This document shows positions 15,394-23,225 of a stretch of 27,492 bases of DNA, piece after piece. Both the position numbers and the translations under genes were made by a program. Location of the stretch: assembly GCA_964637705.1 (NCBI GenBank), contig CAZWVM010000022.1:1-27492 (forward strand), given 5' to 3'. Below the pieces are notes generated by a model. The model did no database searches. It worked only from the letters and a program-made list of their open reading frames with translations, and was not told where the DNA came from. This DNA is from CAZWVM01 sp964637705. GTDB lineage: Bacteria; UBA8481. Every line of letters begins with the position of its first letter. Within the stretch, counting starts at the first letter, position 1.

Positions 15394-18300
15394 TGGCTAA
15401 GACCGGGGCAAAGCGGCGTGTCGGGATCGATGCTCTGCGCGCGATCGCGGGCGCGGACCTGACCGCGCTCGGCGCCGCACCACCGGATCCGGTCGATACG
15501 CTGCGCGCGGTCGTGGACGCGGACCTGACGACGCTCGGCGGCCGTGCGGCCGCGGCCGTGCCGCCGCGATACAGCGAGGCCGATATGCGCGCGCGGCGGC
15601 GCTTCGGGCGCGCCGCGTTCGAGCCTGAACCGACGACGAGCACGGTCGCGCGGCTCTTCGCGCAGCCGACAGCGGTTGCGGCTGCTCCGGGCCGAGTGCC
15701 GCGCCTCGAGACGCCGCGACCGCGCGCGCCGGAGATCGACGAGGCGGCGCCGCGGCCGCTGCGCGGCGGCGTCGCCGAGATGCTCGCCGCGCGGTATGGC
15801 ATCGAGGAGCGCGGCGGCGCCGGGCTCCTGGGCGCGGAGCGCGACTGGCGCAGCCGCGCCGAGGCGCCCGCGATCACGGTCGAGGATTTCAGGCCGGCCG
15901 TGGACGCGGCGCCGGCGACGCTCGCGGCCCTCGAGGCTCCGCACGACGCGACGACCGCGCGGCCGCGCAGCGAGGCGGCGCGCGAACGGAATCTCATGGG
16001 CGCGATTGAGGACCTGGTCGCGGAGGCGAACGAGCGGCGCGCGACCGAGGCGCCGACGCTCGAGGGCTCGGTGCGGCGCGTCTCGAGAGACTGGGCCGCG
16101 GCCGTGCCGGCCGCGGCGCGCGGCGTCGCGGACCTGGCCGCCCTGCCGTTCGAGGTCGCGACGGCGCCGCTCGCGCCGGGAGAGTCGCGCGTCGAACACG
16201 TCGCGGGCGCGGCTGGCGACGCCGCGCGGGCGTCGCTCGCCGGGCTCGGCGCCTTCGGGTTCTCGACCGCGGCCGGCCTGGGCGGACTCACCGAGGCCGC
16301 GGCCGAGCTCTCCGGGTTCGATGACTCGCGCGTCGCGCGCGTCGGGCGGAGGCTGCGCGACGAGGCGGCGCGGATCCATGAGGGCATCTACCACGACCCG
16401 GCGCTGCAGTCGGATGTCGCGCGGCTCTTCGCGGGCGGCGCGGAGTCGATCGCGGCGATGGCGATCGCGATGCTGCCGGCGGCGCGCGGCACGCGCGCGC
16501 TCACGGCCGCTGCCGACAGGAGCATCCTGGGTGCGCTCGCGCGCGGCGGCAGCGCGCGCGCCGCCGTGCGCGCGGCCGCGTTCGTGCCGAACGAGGCGAA
16601 TGCGTCGCTGGCGCTCATGGCGCTCCCGATCTGGGGCCAGAAGTACGGCGAGATGCGCTCGGCGGGCGCGCGGCCTGGCGTCGCGGCCACGTTCGCGACC
16701 GGGTATGCGCTCGCCGAGACGCTGCCCGAGAAGCTGCCGATGGACATGATCTTCCGGCGCGGCCGCCGCGGCCTGCGCGCCTATGTCGGCGCCGCACTCT
16801 CCGAGGTCCCGAGCGAGCAGCTGACCGAGCTCACGAACATTGCGCTCGACCGCGGCTACCTGCGGCCGGATATGCGGATCGACGAGGTGCGCACGCGGCT
16901 GCGCGACGCGGCGAAGATGGCGGTCCTCATCGGCGGCGGCATGGCCGCGACCGGCGCGCTGGTGAACCGCGGTGAGGAGGACGGGGATGCGGCGCCAGGT
17001 TCGGAGCTTCCGGCGCCCGGCGGCACGGCCGCGCCACGTTTCTCGATCGCGCCGACGCAGCGGTTCACGAACCAGGAGCGGGTCATAGTTCCACAGGGCG
17101 GCGCGCGCATCAATACGGAGCATCCGGATTGGATCGCGGGCAAGTCGCGGCGCGACCTGGGTGCCGCGCTGCGCAGTGCGGACCGGATCTGGTCGGACGA
17201 GGATACGATACGGCTCGGCCGGCAGCTCGAAGGCACGCCGCGCGAGCGCCTGGTTTTCATCTCGCAACCGACGACGACCGGGCAGAACGTGCATCCGTTA
17301 GCTCTGGCGACAAAGCTGGCGCGGATGTTCGGCGTAGAAGCCGTTGACGGAAACAACTTGGCGGATCCCTCGATTGAACAACCCGCTAAAGAAGTCCCGA
17401 AAAACGAGCGTGTATTTGTGAATCGATCTTATCGAGTGAGTCGCGACAGTGGATCATCGTGGGAACAGTTGCGCGGCGCGCGCGTCGTAGTGACGGAGGA
17501 CATACTAACGACCGGAGGGTCGGTCGGCGCGTTCATTCGCCTTCTGCGCAGCCACGGCGCCGATGTGGTCACGGTAGCGGCGCTGCGAGGCGACCCGAAG
17601 ATCAACATTACGACGCCGACGCGGCATCGCCTGGCGTCGGCGCTGCGGCAGATCGGAGCCGGAATCAAGGTGGATTCGCTCGCGCAGGTCTTGACTAATG
17701 GCGAGGCTGAGTCGATAATCAGCTTGATAGGAGAGACACATGGACGACTTCGACGTCAGCAACTTGCCGAAAGAATACGAGGGATTCCCGGTCGAAGAAC
17801 TGTTGGCATCGCTTCGACGCCGGATGACGGGCAAGGGTCTTCTATCGACGCCGCCGGACCTGGTAGCGGCGGCAGAGGGGATGAGTCGCAAGTACAAGCT
17901 CCTGCCGATTCATCGAATCGAAATCGATTACCCGAATCTGTTCAATCCCAACGCACATCCCACGTCGAGGCCGTAGATCGGCATAATGTAGACTCGCTGC
18001 GCGCTGAGCTCGATGCCGCGCTCGGTCGGCGCACGGTTGCGCGGCTCGAGCGCGGCAACCGCCTCGTCATCCATGAATCCGAAGCCACGCTGCCGCCCGG
18101 GCGCCCGATCGGTGACGGCGTCGTCTACGGCGTCTGGGACGGTCGCGCGGCGCACCTGGTGGCGTCGAATATCGAGCGCGGCGGCGCGGCCGCGATCCTG
18201 AAGCATGAAGGCGTGCACGCGGCGCTCGACGCATTCCGCGGCACGCCGACGCACGCCGCGCTGATGCGGCGCCTCGAGTCGCTGCGCGGCGATGCCACAG

Positions 18301-21089
18301 CCGGCCGCGGCTCGCAGTGGTTCGCGGCCGCGCTCGAGCGCGTGCCGGGCGCGACGCCGGAAGCGCTGACGACCGAGGAGTTCGGCGCATACGCGGTCGA
18401 GGCATACGAGCGCGATCGCGCGGCGCTGCCGGGGCGCGTCCGCCGCTGGGTGCGCGACATGCTGGCCGCGATGCGCGCCTGGGCGATCGATCGCCTCGGA
18501 TGGGTGCCGCATAACATCACCGAGGCGGACCTGGCCGCGGTCGCGATGCGTGCGCTGCGACGCGGCGGCGGCGGCGCGGCCGCGGCCGCGCGTTATTCGA
18601 TGGGCGGCGCCGGGGAGTTCCGGACGCCGGAGGCGATCGAGCGGGAATACCGGGCGCGACTGAACACGGCGCGCTATTCCGACGATCCGGCGCGCTGGTC
18701 GTATGAGATCGGCGCGGCGAACGCGTGGCGCCGCGAGCGGCTGCGCGAGATCGGGATCGACGAGGATGCGGCCGCTGCACCGATGAAGCCGTCCGAGGAG
18801 CGCGCGGCGCGCGCTGCCGCGCCGACGAGCACCGGGCCGTCGAGCGTTGTCCGCGATATGACGACTGAGCCGCCGCGCGTCGTGAGCGGCGCGGACCTGA
18901 ACGCGGCCGCTACCGGCCGCTTCGATCGCGAGTTCATCGCGGCCGCGACCGATCAGTCGGCGCCGGGCGCCGCGCCGACCGTGATTGCGCCCGCGGCCGG
19001 TCGCGGCGGGCTGCGGCCGCCGGTCATCGACTTCACGAGATGGCGCGATCGCCCCGCGTTCCTCTTGGCGCGCGAGACGATGGAGCGGAACATCCAGGAC
19101 GTGGCGCCGCGCGGCGACGCCGCGCGCATCGATGCTTTCCTGACGCGGCCGGTGGAAGAGAACGAGACGGCGCGCGTTCGGTTCGTAAACGAGCTGCGCG
19201 CCGAGATCCGCGACGAGATGAGGCGCCTCGGGATCCGCGCCGGGTCGCGCGAGGATGCGCTCGTCATGGAATACGGCGAGGGGAACCTCGACGACACCGC
19301 GCTGGCCGCGGCGACGCGGCGCGCGGACGCGGTCCGTGCCGCGGCCGCGTACTTCCGCGCGAAGTACGACGAGCTGCTCGACCGCGTGAACGCGGCGCGC
19401 GCCGCGTTCAATTACGCGCCGATCCCGAAGCTCGAGAACTACTTCCGCCACTTCCAGTTCATCGGCAGCGCGATCCAGCAGTTCGGCGTCTTCCTCAACA
19501 TGGAGGACCTGCCGACGTCGATCTCGGGCATGACCGAGTTCTTCCGGCCGGGGAAGCCGTTCTCGTCGGCCGAGCTGAAGCGTCTCGGGATCGACACGAC
19601 GATGTCCGCGATCCGCGGCATGGACAACTACCTCGACGCGATCAGCCGCCAGATGTTCCATATCGACAGCTTGCAGCGCGCGCGCGCGCTCGAGGCCTAC
19701 ATCCGAGACAGCGCGGAGGCGGCCGACGCGGCGCGGCGCGAGGGGCGCGGCGGAGTCGAGGCGCTGCTCGAGGGCGCGCCGCGCGAGGTGAAGCTCGCGA
19801 ACTTTGTCTCGAACCTGCGCGAGTACGGCAACCTGCTATCGGGCAAGAAACACACGATCGACCGCGGCATCGAGTCGACGTTCGGGCGCAAGCCCTACAT
19901 GATCTTCAATTTCCTGCGGGCGCGGACGGCTGCGAACATGGTCGGTGGGAACGTCGCGAGCGCGGTCATGAACTTCCTGCCGTTCGCGCAGTCGCTCGCG
20001 ACGACGAACAAGATCGCGGCCGCGCGCGGCCTGTACGAGGCGCTCGCGGCGCCGCTCGTCGCGGATCCGGCGCGCGTCGACGGCGTCGAGAGCGGATTCC
20101 TGGTGCGGCGGTTCCCGGATGCGGCGATCGATCCGACGCCGCTCGCGCGCGCCGAGGGCGCGGCCGGCTGGCTCTTCGCCGCGATCGACCGGTTCGTATC
20201 GCGCGCCGTCGTCGCCGGAAAGTACTACGAGGGCGTCGCGGCCGGGCTCGCGCCCGATCGCGCGATGCGCGTCGCGGACCGGTATGCGAAGCGCGTGATC
20301 ACGGACCGCAGCATCGGGCAGCTGCCGAACCTCTTCGGATCGCGCGCGCTCGCTCCGATCACACAGTTCCAGATCGAGGTGAACAACCTCGTCTCGTTCA
20401 TCACGAAGGACGTGCCGCGGATGAACCGCGGCGCGCGGCGCGCAGCGCTCCGGACCGCGGCCGCGTACGCGCAGCTCTTCCTGTACTCGTTCCTGGCAAA
20501 CGAGGGGTATGAGCGGCTGCTCGGGCGGCGCCCGACGATCGACCCGGTCTACGCGGTGCTAACGGCGCTCGGGCTTGCGGGCGACGACGATGACGAGCGA
20601 GAGCTCGGCGAACGCGTGCGCGCGGCCGCGGTCGACCTGGCCGACAACCTGCCGTTCACGGGGCTCGCCGGCGGCCGGTTCCCGGTCACGGCCGGGCTGC
20701 CGTCGAACCTGCCGGGCGACGCCGGCTGGGAGCGCGAGTGGCTGATCGACCCGGCCGCGTTCTACCTGGCGCCGCTCGCCGGGCTCCAGGCGAAAAAGGC
20801 GGTCGAGGGCGCGGTCGACTACGGGCGCGGCTACGCCGAGACGCGCGGCGGCCGCGTCATGTACCCGATCGAGCAGGACGCCCCGAACCTGGTGCGCGCG
20901 CTCTTCCTGGGACGCTACGCGCTGCCGGAGGCGCGCGCATACCGCGGCCGCGGCGCGCGGCCGCTCGGCGAGCGGCAGGGCGAGGAGCTGAAGGCGCTGC
21001 CGCCGGACGAGCGCGCCGCGCGCTACGAGGAGATCATGGCCGCGCGGCGCGAACGGCGCGAGGGCGGCGCGGCCGCGCCGCGTTGGTGA
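15393..21089 (+). CDS. Giant polyvalent virion protein: PRTase + zincin + C-terminal LPD-type domain
   Basis: This 1898-aa protein is the last ejection-type gene, at the position of T7 gp16. Visible parts in order: a near-repeat at residues 13-27 and 35-49; hydrophobic Gly/Ala segments about 265-305, 345-460 and 509-525 that could insert in membranes; a phosphoribosyltransferase domain about 555-770 with the PRPP-loop motif VVVTEDILTTGGSV at 698-711; a segment about 780-865 read over another gene's frame; a zincin domain with HEGVH at 938-942 and a possible third ligand at E995/E996; and a long helical C-terminal region to the end. R(F/Y)S motifs occur at 549, 1067 and 1094. Domain mixing of this kind is known from phage polyvalent proteins, which are injected with DNA and act on host targets. 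The PRTase substrate and peptidase target are unknown. Confidence 0.78.
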   Translation: MAKTGAKRRVGIDALRAIAGADLTALGAAPPDPVDTLRAVVDADLTTLGGRAAAAVPPRYSEADMRARRRFGRAAFEPEPTTSTVARLFAQPTAVAAAPGRVPRLETPRPRAPEIDEAAPRPLRGGVAEMLAARYGIEERGGAGLLGAERDWRSRAEAPAITVEDFRPAVDAAPATLAALEAPHDATTARPRSEAARERNLMGAIEDLVAEANERRATEAPTLEGSVRRVSRDWAAAVPAAARGVADLAALPFEVATAPLAPGESRVEHVAGAAGDAARASLAGLGAFGFSTAAGLGGLTEAAAELSGFDDSRVARVGRRLRDEAARIHEGIYHDPALQSDVARLFAGGAESIAAMAIAMLPAARGTRALTAAADRSILGALARGGSARAAVRAAAFVPNEANASLALMALPIWGQKYGEMRSAGARPGVAATFATGYALAETLPEKLPMDMIFRRGRRGLRAYVGAALSEVPSEQLTELTNIALDRGYLRPDMRIDEVRTRLRDAAKMAVLIGGGMAATGALVNRGEEDGDAAPGSELPAPGGTAAPRFSIAPTQRFTNQERVIVPQGGARINTEHPDWIAGKSRRDLGAALRSADRIWSDEDTIRLGRQLEGTPRERLVFISQPTTTGQNVHPLALATKLARMFGVEAVDGNNLADPSIEQPAKEVPKNERVFVNRSYRVSRDSGSSWEQLRGARVVVTEDILTTGGSVGAFIRLLRSHGADVVTVAALRGDPKINITTPTRHRLASALRQIGAGIKVDSLAQVLTNGEAESIISLIGETHGRLRRQQLAERIRGIPGRRTVGIASTPDDGQGSSIDAAGPGSGGRGDESQVQAPADSSNRNRLPESVQSQRTSHVEAVDRHNVDSLRAELDAALGRRTVARLERGNRLVIHESEATLPPGRPIGDGVVYGVWDGRAAHLVASNIERGGAAAILKHEGVHAALDAFRGTPTHAALMRRLESLRGDATAGRGSQWFAAALERVPGATPEALTTEEFGAYAVEAYERDRAALPGRVRRWVRDMLAAMRAWAIDRLGWVPHNITEADLAAVAMRALRRGGGGAAAAARYSMGGAGEFRTPEAIEREYRARLNTARYSDDPARWSYEIGAANAWRRERLREIGIDEDAAAAPMKPSEERAARAAAPTSTGPSSVVRDMTTEPPRVVSGADLNAAATGRFDREFIAAATDQSAPGAAPTVIAPAAGRGGLRPPVIDFTRWRDRPAFLLARETMERNIQDVAPRGDAARIDAFLTRPVEENETARVRFVNELRAEIRDEMRRLGIRAGSREDALVMEYGEGNLDDTALAAATRRADAVRAAAAYFRAKYDELLDRVNAARAAFNYAPIPKLENYFRHFQFIGSAIQQFGVFLNMEDLPTSISGMTEFFRPGKPFSSAELKRLGIDTTMSAIRGMDNYLDAISRQMFHIDSLQRARALEAYIRDSAEAADAARREGRGGVEALLEGAPREVKLANFVSNLREYGNLLSGKKHTIDRGIESTFGRKPYMIFNFLRARTAANMVGGNVASAVMNFLPFAQSLATTNKIAAARGLYEALAAPLVADPARVDGVESGFLVRRFPDAAIDPTPLARAEGAAGWLFAAIDRFVSRAVVAGKYYEGVAAGLAPDRAMRVADRYAKRVITDRSIGQLPNLFGSRALAPITQFQIEVNNLVSFITKDVPRMNRGARRAALRTAAAYAQLFLYSFLANEGYERLLGRRPTIDPVYAVLTALGLAGDDDDERELGERVRAAAVDLADNLPFTGLAGGRFPVTAGLPSNLPGDAGWEREWLIDPAAFYLAPLAGLQAKKAVEGAVDYGRGYAETRGGRVMYPIEQDAPNLVRALFLGRYALPEARAYRGRGARPLGERQGEELKALPPDERAARYEEIMAARRERREGGAAAPRW
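17740..17976 (+). CDS. Nested 78-aa ORF inside the giant gene, frame +1
   Basis: An ATG at 17740 is preceded by AGGAG (17729-17733) at six-base spacing, and the frame has tandem stops TGA TAG just upstream. The ORF encodes 78 aa starting MDDFDVSNLPKEYEGFPVEE, with a helical first half, a basic middle (SLRRRMTGKG) and an aromatic end. By hand count 55 of 78 codons end in G or C, against 32 of 79 for the giant frame here, so this frame looks like the selected one. The peptide encoded by the giant frame is by contrast low in structure. It lies directly behind the PRTase domain, suggesting a partner or inhibitor of it. The function is unknown. Confidence 0.68.
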   Translation: MDDFDVSNLPKEYEGFPVEELLASLRRRMTGKGLLSTPPDLVAAAEGMSRKYKLLPIHRIEIDYPNLFNPNAHPTSRP

Positions 21090-21113
21090 TGCAGCGATGA
21101 ACGGAGGAACAAG

Positions 21114-21434
21114 ATGACGGAGGCGGAGCGAATGCTCGCGGCGCAGGTCGAGGACCTGACGGAACTGGTCGGGCAGCTGCGGGAGGAGCTCGGCGCGGCC
21201 GCGCGGCCGGAACCCTGCGTCGTGCAGTGCCCATACATGGACGCGGACGCGGCCGCTCAGCACGCGCGGCACCACGAGTTCGCGGAGCGCGTGATGCGGT
21301 TCCTGGACGACACGGGCGACGAGCTGCGCAAGAGCGTGATCCGCGCGATCCCGCGCATGCTGCTCGCGGTCCTGTATCTCGCCGCGATCGGTGCGGCCGC
21401 GGTCATCGTCGCCTACAAGTGGAAGGGAGGCTGA
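21114..21434 (+). CDS. Membrane protein at start of lysis cassette, 106 aa
   Basis: The 106-aa product begins with a coiled coil (residues 2-30), has a Cys-rich patch (PCVVQCPYM near 34-42), a second helix, and one C-terminal membrane segment (about 81-102, LLAVLYLAAIGAAAVIVAY) followed by KWKGG. The GGAGG site is well placed. It precedes the endolysin by one base. It could be a pinholin, antiholin or other lysis regulator, or a virion membrane protein. One membrane segment with a long cytoplasmic domain does not match a classical holin. Confidence 0.6.
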   Translation: MTEAERMLAAQVEDLTELVGQLREELGAAARPEPCVVQCPYMDADAAAQHARHHEFAERVMRFLDDTGDELRKSVIRAIPRMLLAVLYLAAIGAAAVIVAYKWKGG

Positions 21435-21435
21435 T

Positions 21436-21837
21436 ATGCCCAAGTTCGGAGAACAGTCGCGGGCGCGGCTCGCGACGTGCCACGAGGACCTGCAGCGGCT
21501 CTTCGGCCGCGTCGTCGAGATCGTCGACTGCACGGTGATCTGCGGGCACCGCGGAGAGGCGGAGCAGGCCGCGGCGGTCGCGGCCGGGAAGTCGAAGAAG
21601 ACGTTCCCGTCGTCGCTGCACAACCGCGCGCCCGCGCTCGCGGTCGACGTCGCACCGTATCCCGTGAACTGGAGCGACACGAAGGGATTCATCCACTTTG
21701 CCGGCATCGTGCGCGGCGTCGCGGCCGCGCTCGGGATCGCCGTGCGCTGGGGCGGAGACTGGGACGGAGACTTCGACCTGAAGGACAACACGTTCAATGA
21801 CCTGCCTCACTTCGAGCTGGTCGGAAAGGACAAGTAA
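21436..21837 (+). CDS. M15-type peptidase endolysin
   Basis: This 133-aa enzyme is a probable L-alanyl-D-glutamate (or D-Ala-D-Ala type) peptidase that cuts peptidoglycan stem peptides at lysis. The zinc-site pattern of the M15 family is visible: SLHNRAPALAVDVAPY with H62 and D71, and DLPHFEL with H125 and E127 near the end, the aromatic WGGDWDGD before it. Length matches single-domain phage M15C enzymes; there is no cell-wall-binding domain and no signal peptide, so export needs a holin. The start at 21436 follows GGGAGG. Confidence 0.88.
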   Translation: MPKFGEQSRARLATCHEDLQRLFGRVVEIVDCTVICGHRGEAEQAAAVAAGKSKKTFPSSLHNRAPALAVDVAPYPVNWSDTKGFIHFAGIVRGVAAALGIAVRWGGDWDGDFDLKDNTFNDLPHFELVGKDK

Positions 21838-21838
21838 C

Positions 21839-22237
21839 ATGGATACGACGAAGCTCGCGGCCGCGGCCGCGCGACTCGAGGCAGCAAAGGCGGAATACGA
21901 CCAGGTGAAGGCCGCGCTCGACGCGGCCGCGCCGACGGACGTCACGGCGCGCGACGCGGCCGCGAACGCGCTCTCGATTGCGCGCACCGGCGTCGACCTC
22001 GAGCCGGGCGCGACGACGTCGGAGATGAAGCTCGCGAAGGCGACGATCGCCGGCATGATCGCGCTCGTATCGGTCTTCGGGGTCGCGATGCCGCCGGAGA
22101 AGATCGAGGCGCTCGTCAAGCTCGTCGAGCCGCTTTCGCTGCTTCTCGCGGTCGTGCTGCCCGCGATCTACGGGTTCCGCGTCGCGCGCAAGAACGCGGT
22201 CGACCGGATCAACACGGCCGCGCGGCCGCGGCCGTGA
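21839..22237 (+). CDS. Holin-like protein, 132 aa
   Basis: The ATG at 21839 lies one base after the endolysin stop. The product has an alanine-rich coiled coil (about 5-45), then two hydrophobic segments, about 70-86 (IAGMIALVSVFGVAM) and 95-115 (PLSLLLAVVLPAIYGF), and a basic tail. Two membrane segments next to an endolysin fit a class II-like holin, which forms membrane lesions that release the endolysin. It overlaps the next GTG by four bases. Family unassigned. Confidence 0.6.
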   Translation: MDTTKLAAAAARLEAAKAEYDQVKAALDAAAPTDVTARDAAANALSIARTGVDLEPGATTSEMKLAKATIAGMIALVSVFGVAMPPEKIEALVKLVEPLSLLLAVVLPAIYGFRVARKNAVDRINTAARPRP

Positions 22238-22431
22238 GTCTATTGATCGCGATCGCGGGCGCCCTGGGCGCGCTCGCACCGATCATCATGGAGGTGTTAG
22301 GCGGCCGCGCCGAGCGCGCGGCCGCGCGGAAGGAGGAGGCGCGTGAGGCGATCGCGATCAACGAGCGGGGCGTGGCGAGCCACGATCCGAGCGAGCTGGC
22401 TGCTGCTGCTAGTCGCATCAACGGCCTGTAG
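22234..22431 (+). CDS. Putative inner-membrane spanin-like protein, 65 aa
   Basis: The GTG at 22234 is in a GTGA overlap with the preceding gene. The 65-aa product has an N-terminal membrane segment (LLIAIAGALGALAPIIMEVL) and a charged helical tail. Its last 89 bases overlap the lipoprotein-like gene that follows. That layout recalls Rz/Rz1 spanin pairs, in which an inner-membrane subunit contacts an outer-membrane lipoprotein to fuse envelopes. It is shorter than typical Rz (about 150 aa), so the call is tentative. Confidence 0.42.
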   Translation: MSLLIAIAGALGALAPIIMEVLGGRAERAAARKEEAREAIAINERGVASHDPSELAAAASRINGL

Positions 22432-22726
22432 CGGGCCGCGCGGCAGCGCGGCCGTCGTCGGGCGACCGATGGCCGCGGGCGTCGACCTGGTGGGAGTCGA
22501 GCGCGGCCAGGTCTTCGCGGCGCCGGTCGCCGGCGACCTATTCTCCGACACGCTCTACGCGCGGATCATGGCCGCGCGCGCGGCCGCGGGCGGCGAGGTC
22601 TACCCGATCCGCGGCATCGACTACGTCGCACTCGCGGCCGGCGAGACGGTCGCTGCGCCATGCCGCGGGATCTTCGCGAGCGAACGATGGAAGCGCTACG
22701 GGATGCGGTTCCGGGTGGCAGAGTAG
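22343..22726 (+). CDS. Putative outer-membrane spanin-like lipoprotein, 127 aa
   Basis: The GTG at 22343 follows AGGAGGAGG. The N-terminus is basic, then hydrophobic (WLLLLVASTAC), with a cysteine near residue 29 that could be lipidated. The -3 residue is Ser rather than Leu, so the lipobox is imperfect. The mature part contains beta-type sequence (GEVYPIRGIDYVALAAGE). It begins inside the preceding gene in a different frame. A spanin role is inferred from the overlap, the putative signal and lysis-cassette position. It is the last gene of the late operon; no terminator is seen after it. Confidence 0.45.
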   Translation: MRRSRSTSGAWRATIRASWLLLLVASTACSGPRGSAAVVGRPMAAGVDLVGVERGQVFAAPVAGDLFSDTLYARIMAARAAAGGEVYPIRGIDYVALAAGETVAAPCRGIFASERWKRYGMRFRVAE

Positions 22727-22823
22727 CGCTCAACTGAATCATCCACAGCCTAGTAACTGCAATAAAATGAAACGATCTAATATAGTCTGAAATCGCATCT
22801 CAAACAAAATGAAGTCAACTCCC

Positions 22824-22853
22824 TTGACAGGCCGATAAGGAAAGCGGACTAAT
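22824..22853 (+). promoter_or_regulatory. Candidate sigma-70-type promoter
   Basis: A perfect TTGACA (22824-22829) is followed after 18 bases by ACTAAT (22848-22853), four of six matches to the -10 consensus. It points at the two-gene accessory operon starting at 22992. The long leader is about 130 bases. It would allow expression from the lysogen independently of the late operon. Confidence 0.5.
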
Positions 22854-22872
22854 TGTGTCTACAAATACAAAC

Positions 22873-22888
22873 GATCCACGGATGGATC
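22873..22888. promoter_or_regulatory. Inverted repeat, possible operator
   Basis: GATCCA and TGGATC form a perfect 6-bp inverted repeat around a CGGA spacer. It lies about 20 bases after the candidate -10, where a repressor would block elongation or open-complex formation. It could alternatively fold in the leader RNA. Confidence 0.35.
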
Positions 22889-22943
22889 ACGGCTCGCGGC
22901 CAGCGATTACACAAAAATAAGGCCGTTGGCTACGGAAGAAGGC

Positions 22944-22967
22944 GGGCGCGATGTGTCGTGCGCGCCC
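22944..22967 (+). other. Leader hairpin upstream of accessory operon
   Basis: GGGCGCG (22944-22950) pairs perfectly with CGCGCCC (22961-22967) around a 10-base loop. It lies 25 bases before the ATG at 22992 and just upstream of a purine-rich ribosome-binding stretch. No T-run follows, so termination is less likely than an effect on translation or mRNA stability. Confidence 0.35.
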
Positions 22968-22991
22968 AGGAGAGAGGGAGACAGGCAAGTT

Positions 22992-23222
22992 ATGACGATG
23001 CCGCGCGAAGAGGCGATCGGCCGCGTAAACGTAGACGAATACATGCGAGCGAACGAGTTGATCGTGACCGACGAGGAGATTCTTTCGCTTGCTGGTATTC
23101 ACGACGCGACAAATGATCCCGATTGTTCGAGCTTCGACGAGCTCTATGACACGAGGGCGCGGAATGCCGCCGAATTCAGGGCGAGCGCGCTCGCTGATGA
23201 ACTGGTCGCAAAACTCGCCTAA
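22992..23222 (+). CDS. Accessory protein A, 76 aa (small, acidic)
   Basis: The ATG at 22992 (or 22998) follows a purine-rich GAGAGAGGGAG stretch. An upstream TTG in frame is less likely because it would read through the hairpin. The 76-aa product is acidic and helical (VNVDEYMRANELIVTDEEIL, ending ALADELVAKLA), with one cysteine and no membrane segment. It lies three bases before the next gene, so the two form an operon. Codon use is less GC-biased than in phage structural genes. Size, acidity and pairing are compatible with an antitoxin-like partner, but no family is recognised and this is only an inference. Confidence 0.65.
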   Translation: MTMPREEAIGRVNVDEYMRANELIVTDEEILSLAGIHDATNDPDCSSFDELYDTRARNAAEFRASALADELVAKLA

Positions 23223-23225
23223 CTC

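Larger units (their letters stand above)
22727..22991 (+). other. AT-rich intergenic region before accessory operon
   Basis: This 265-base stretch is far lower in GC than the phage genes on its left. It holds a candidate promoter (22824-22853), an inverted repeat just downstream (22873-22888) and a 7-bp hairpin (22944-22967). I see no convincing protein gene in it; longer open frames here run on in the wrong frame through the next gene. Confidence 0.6.

Noticed and set aside
22853..23116. 87-codon frame overlapping accessory gene A
   Set aside because: It is very arginine-rich, overlaps a better-supported gene with a purine-rich ribosome-binding stretch, and reads through the leader hairpin.
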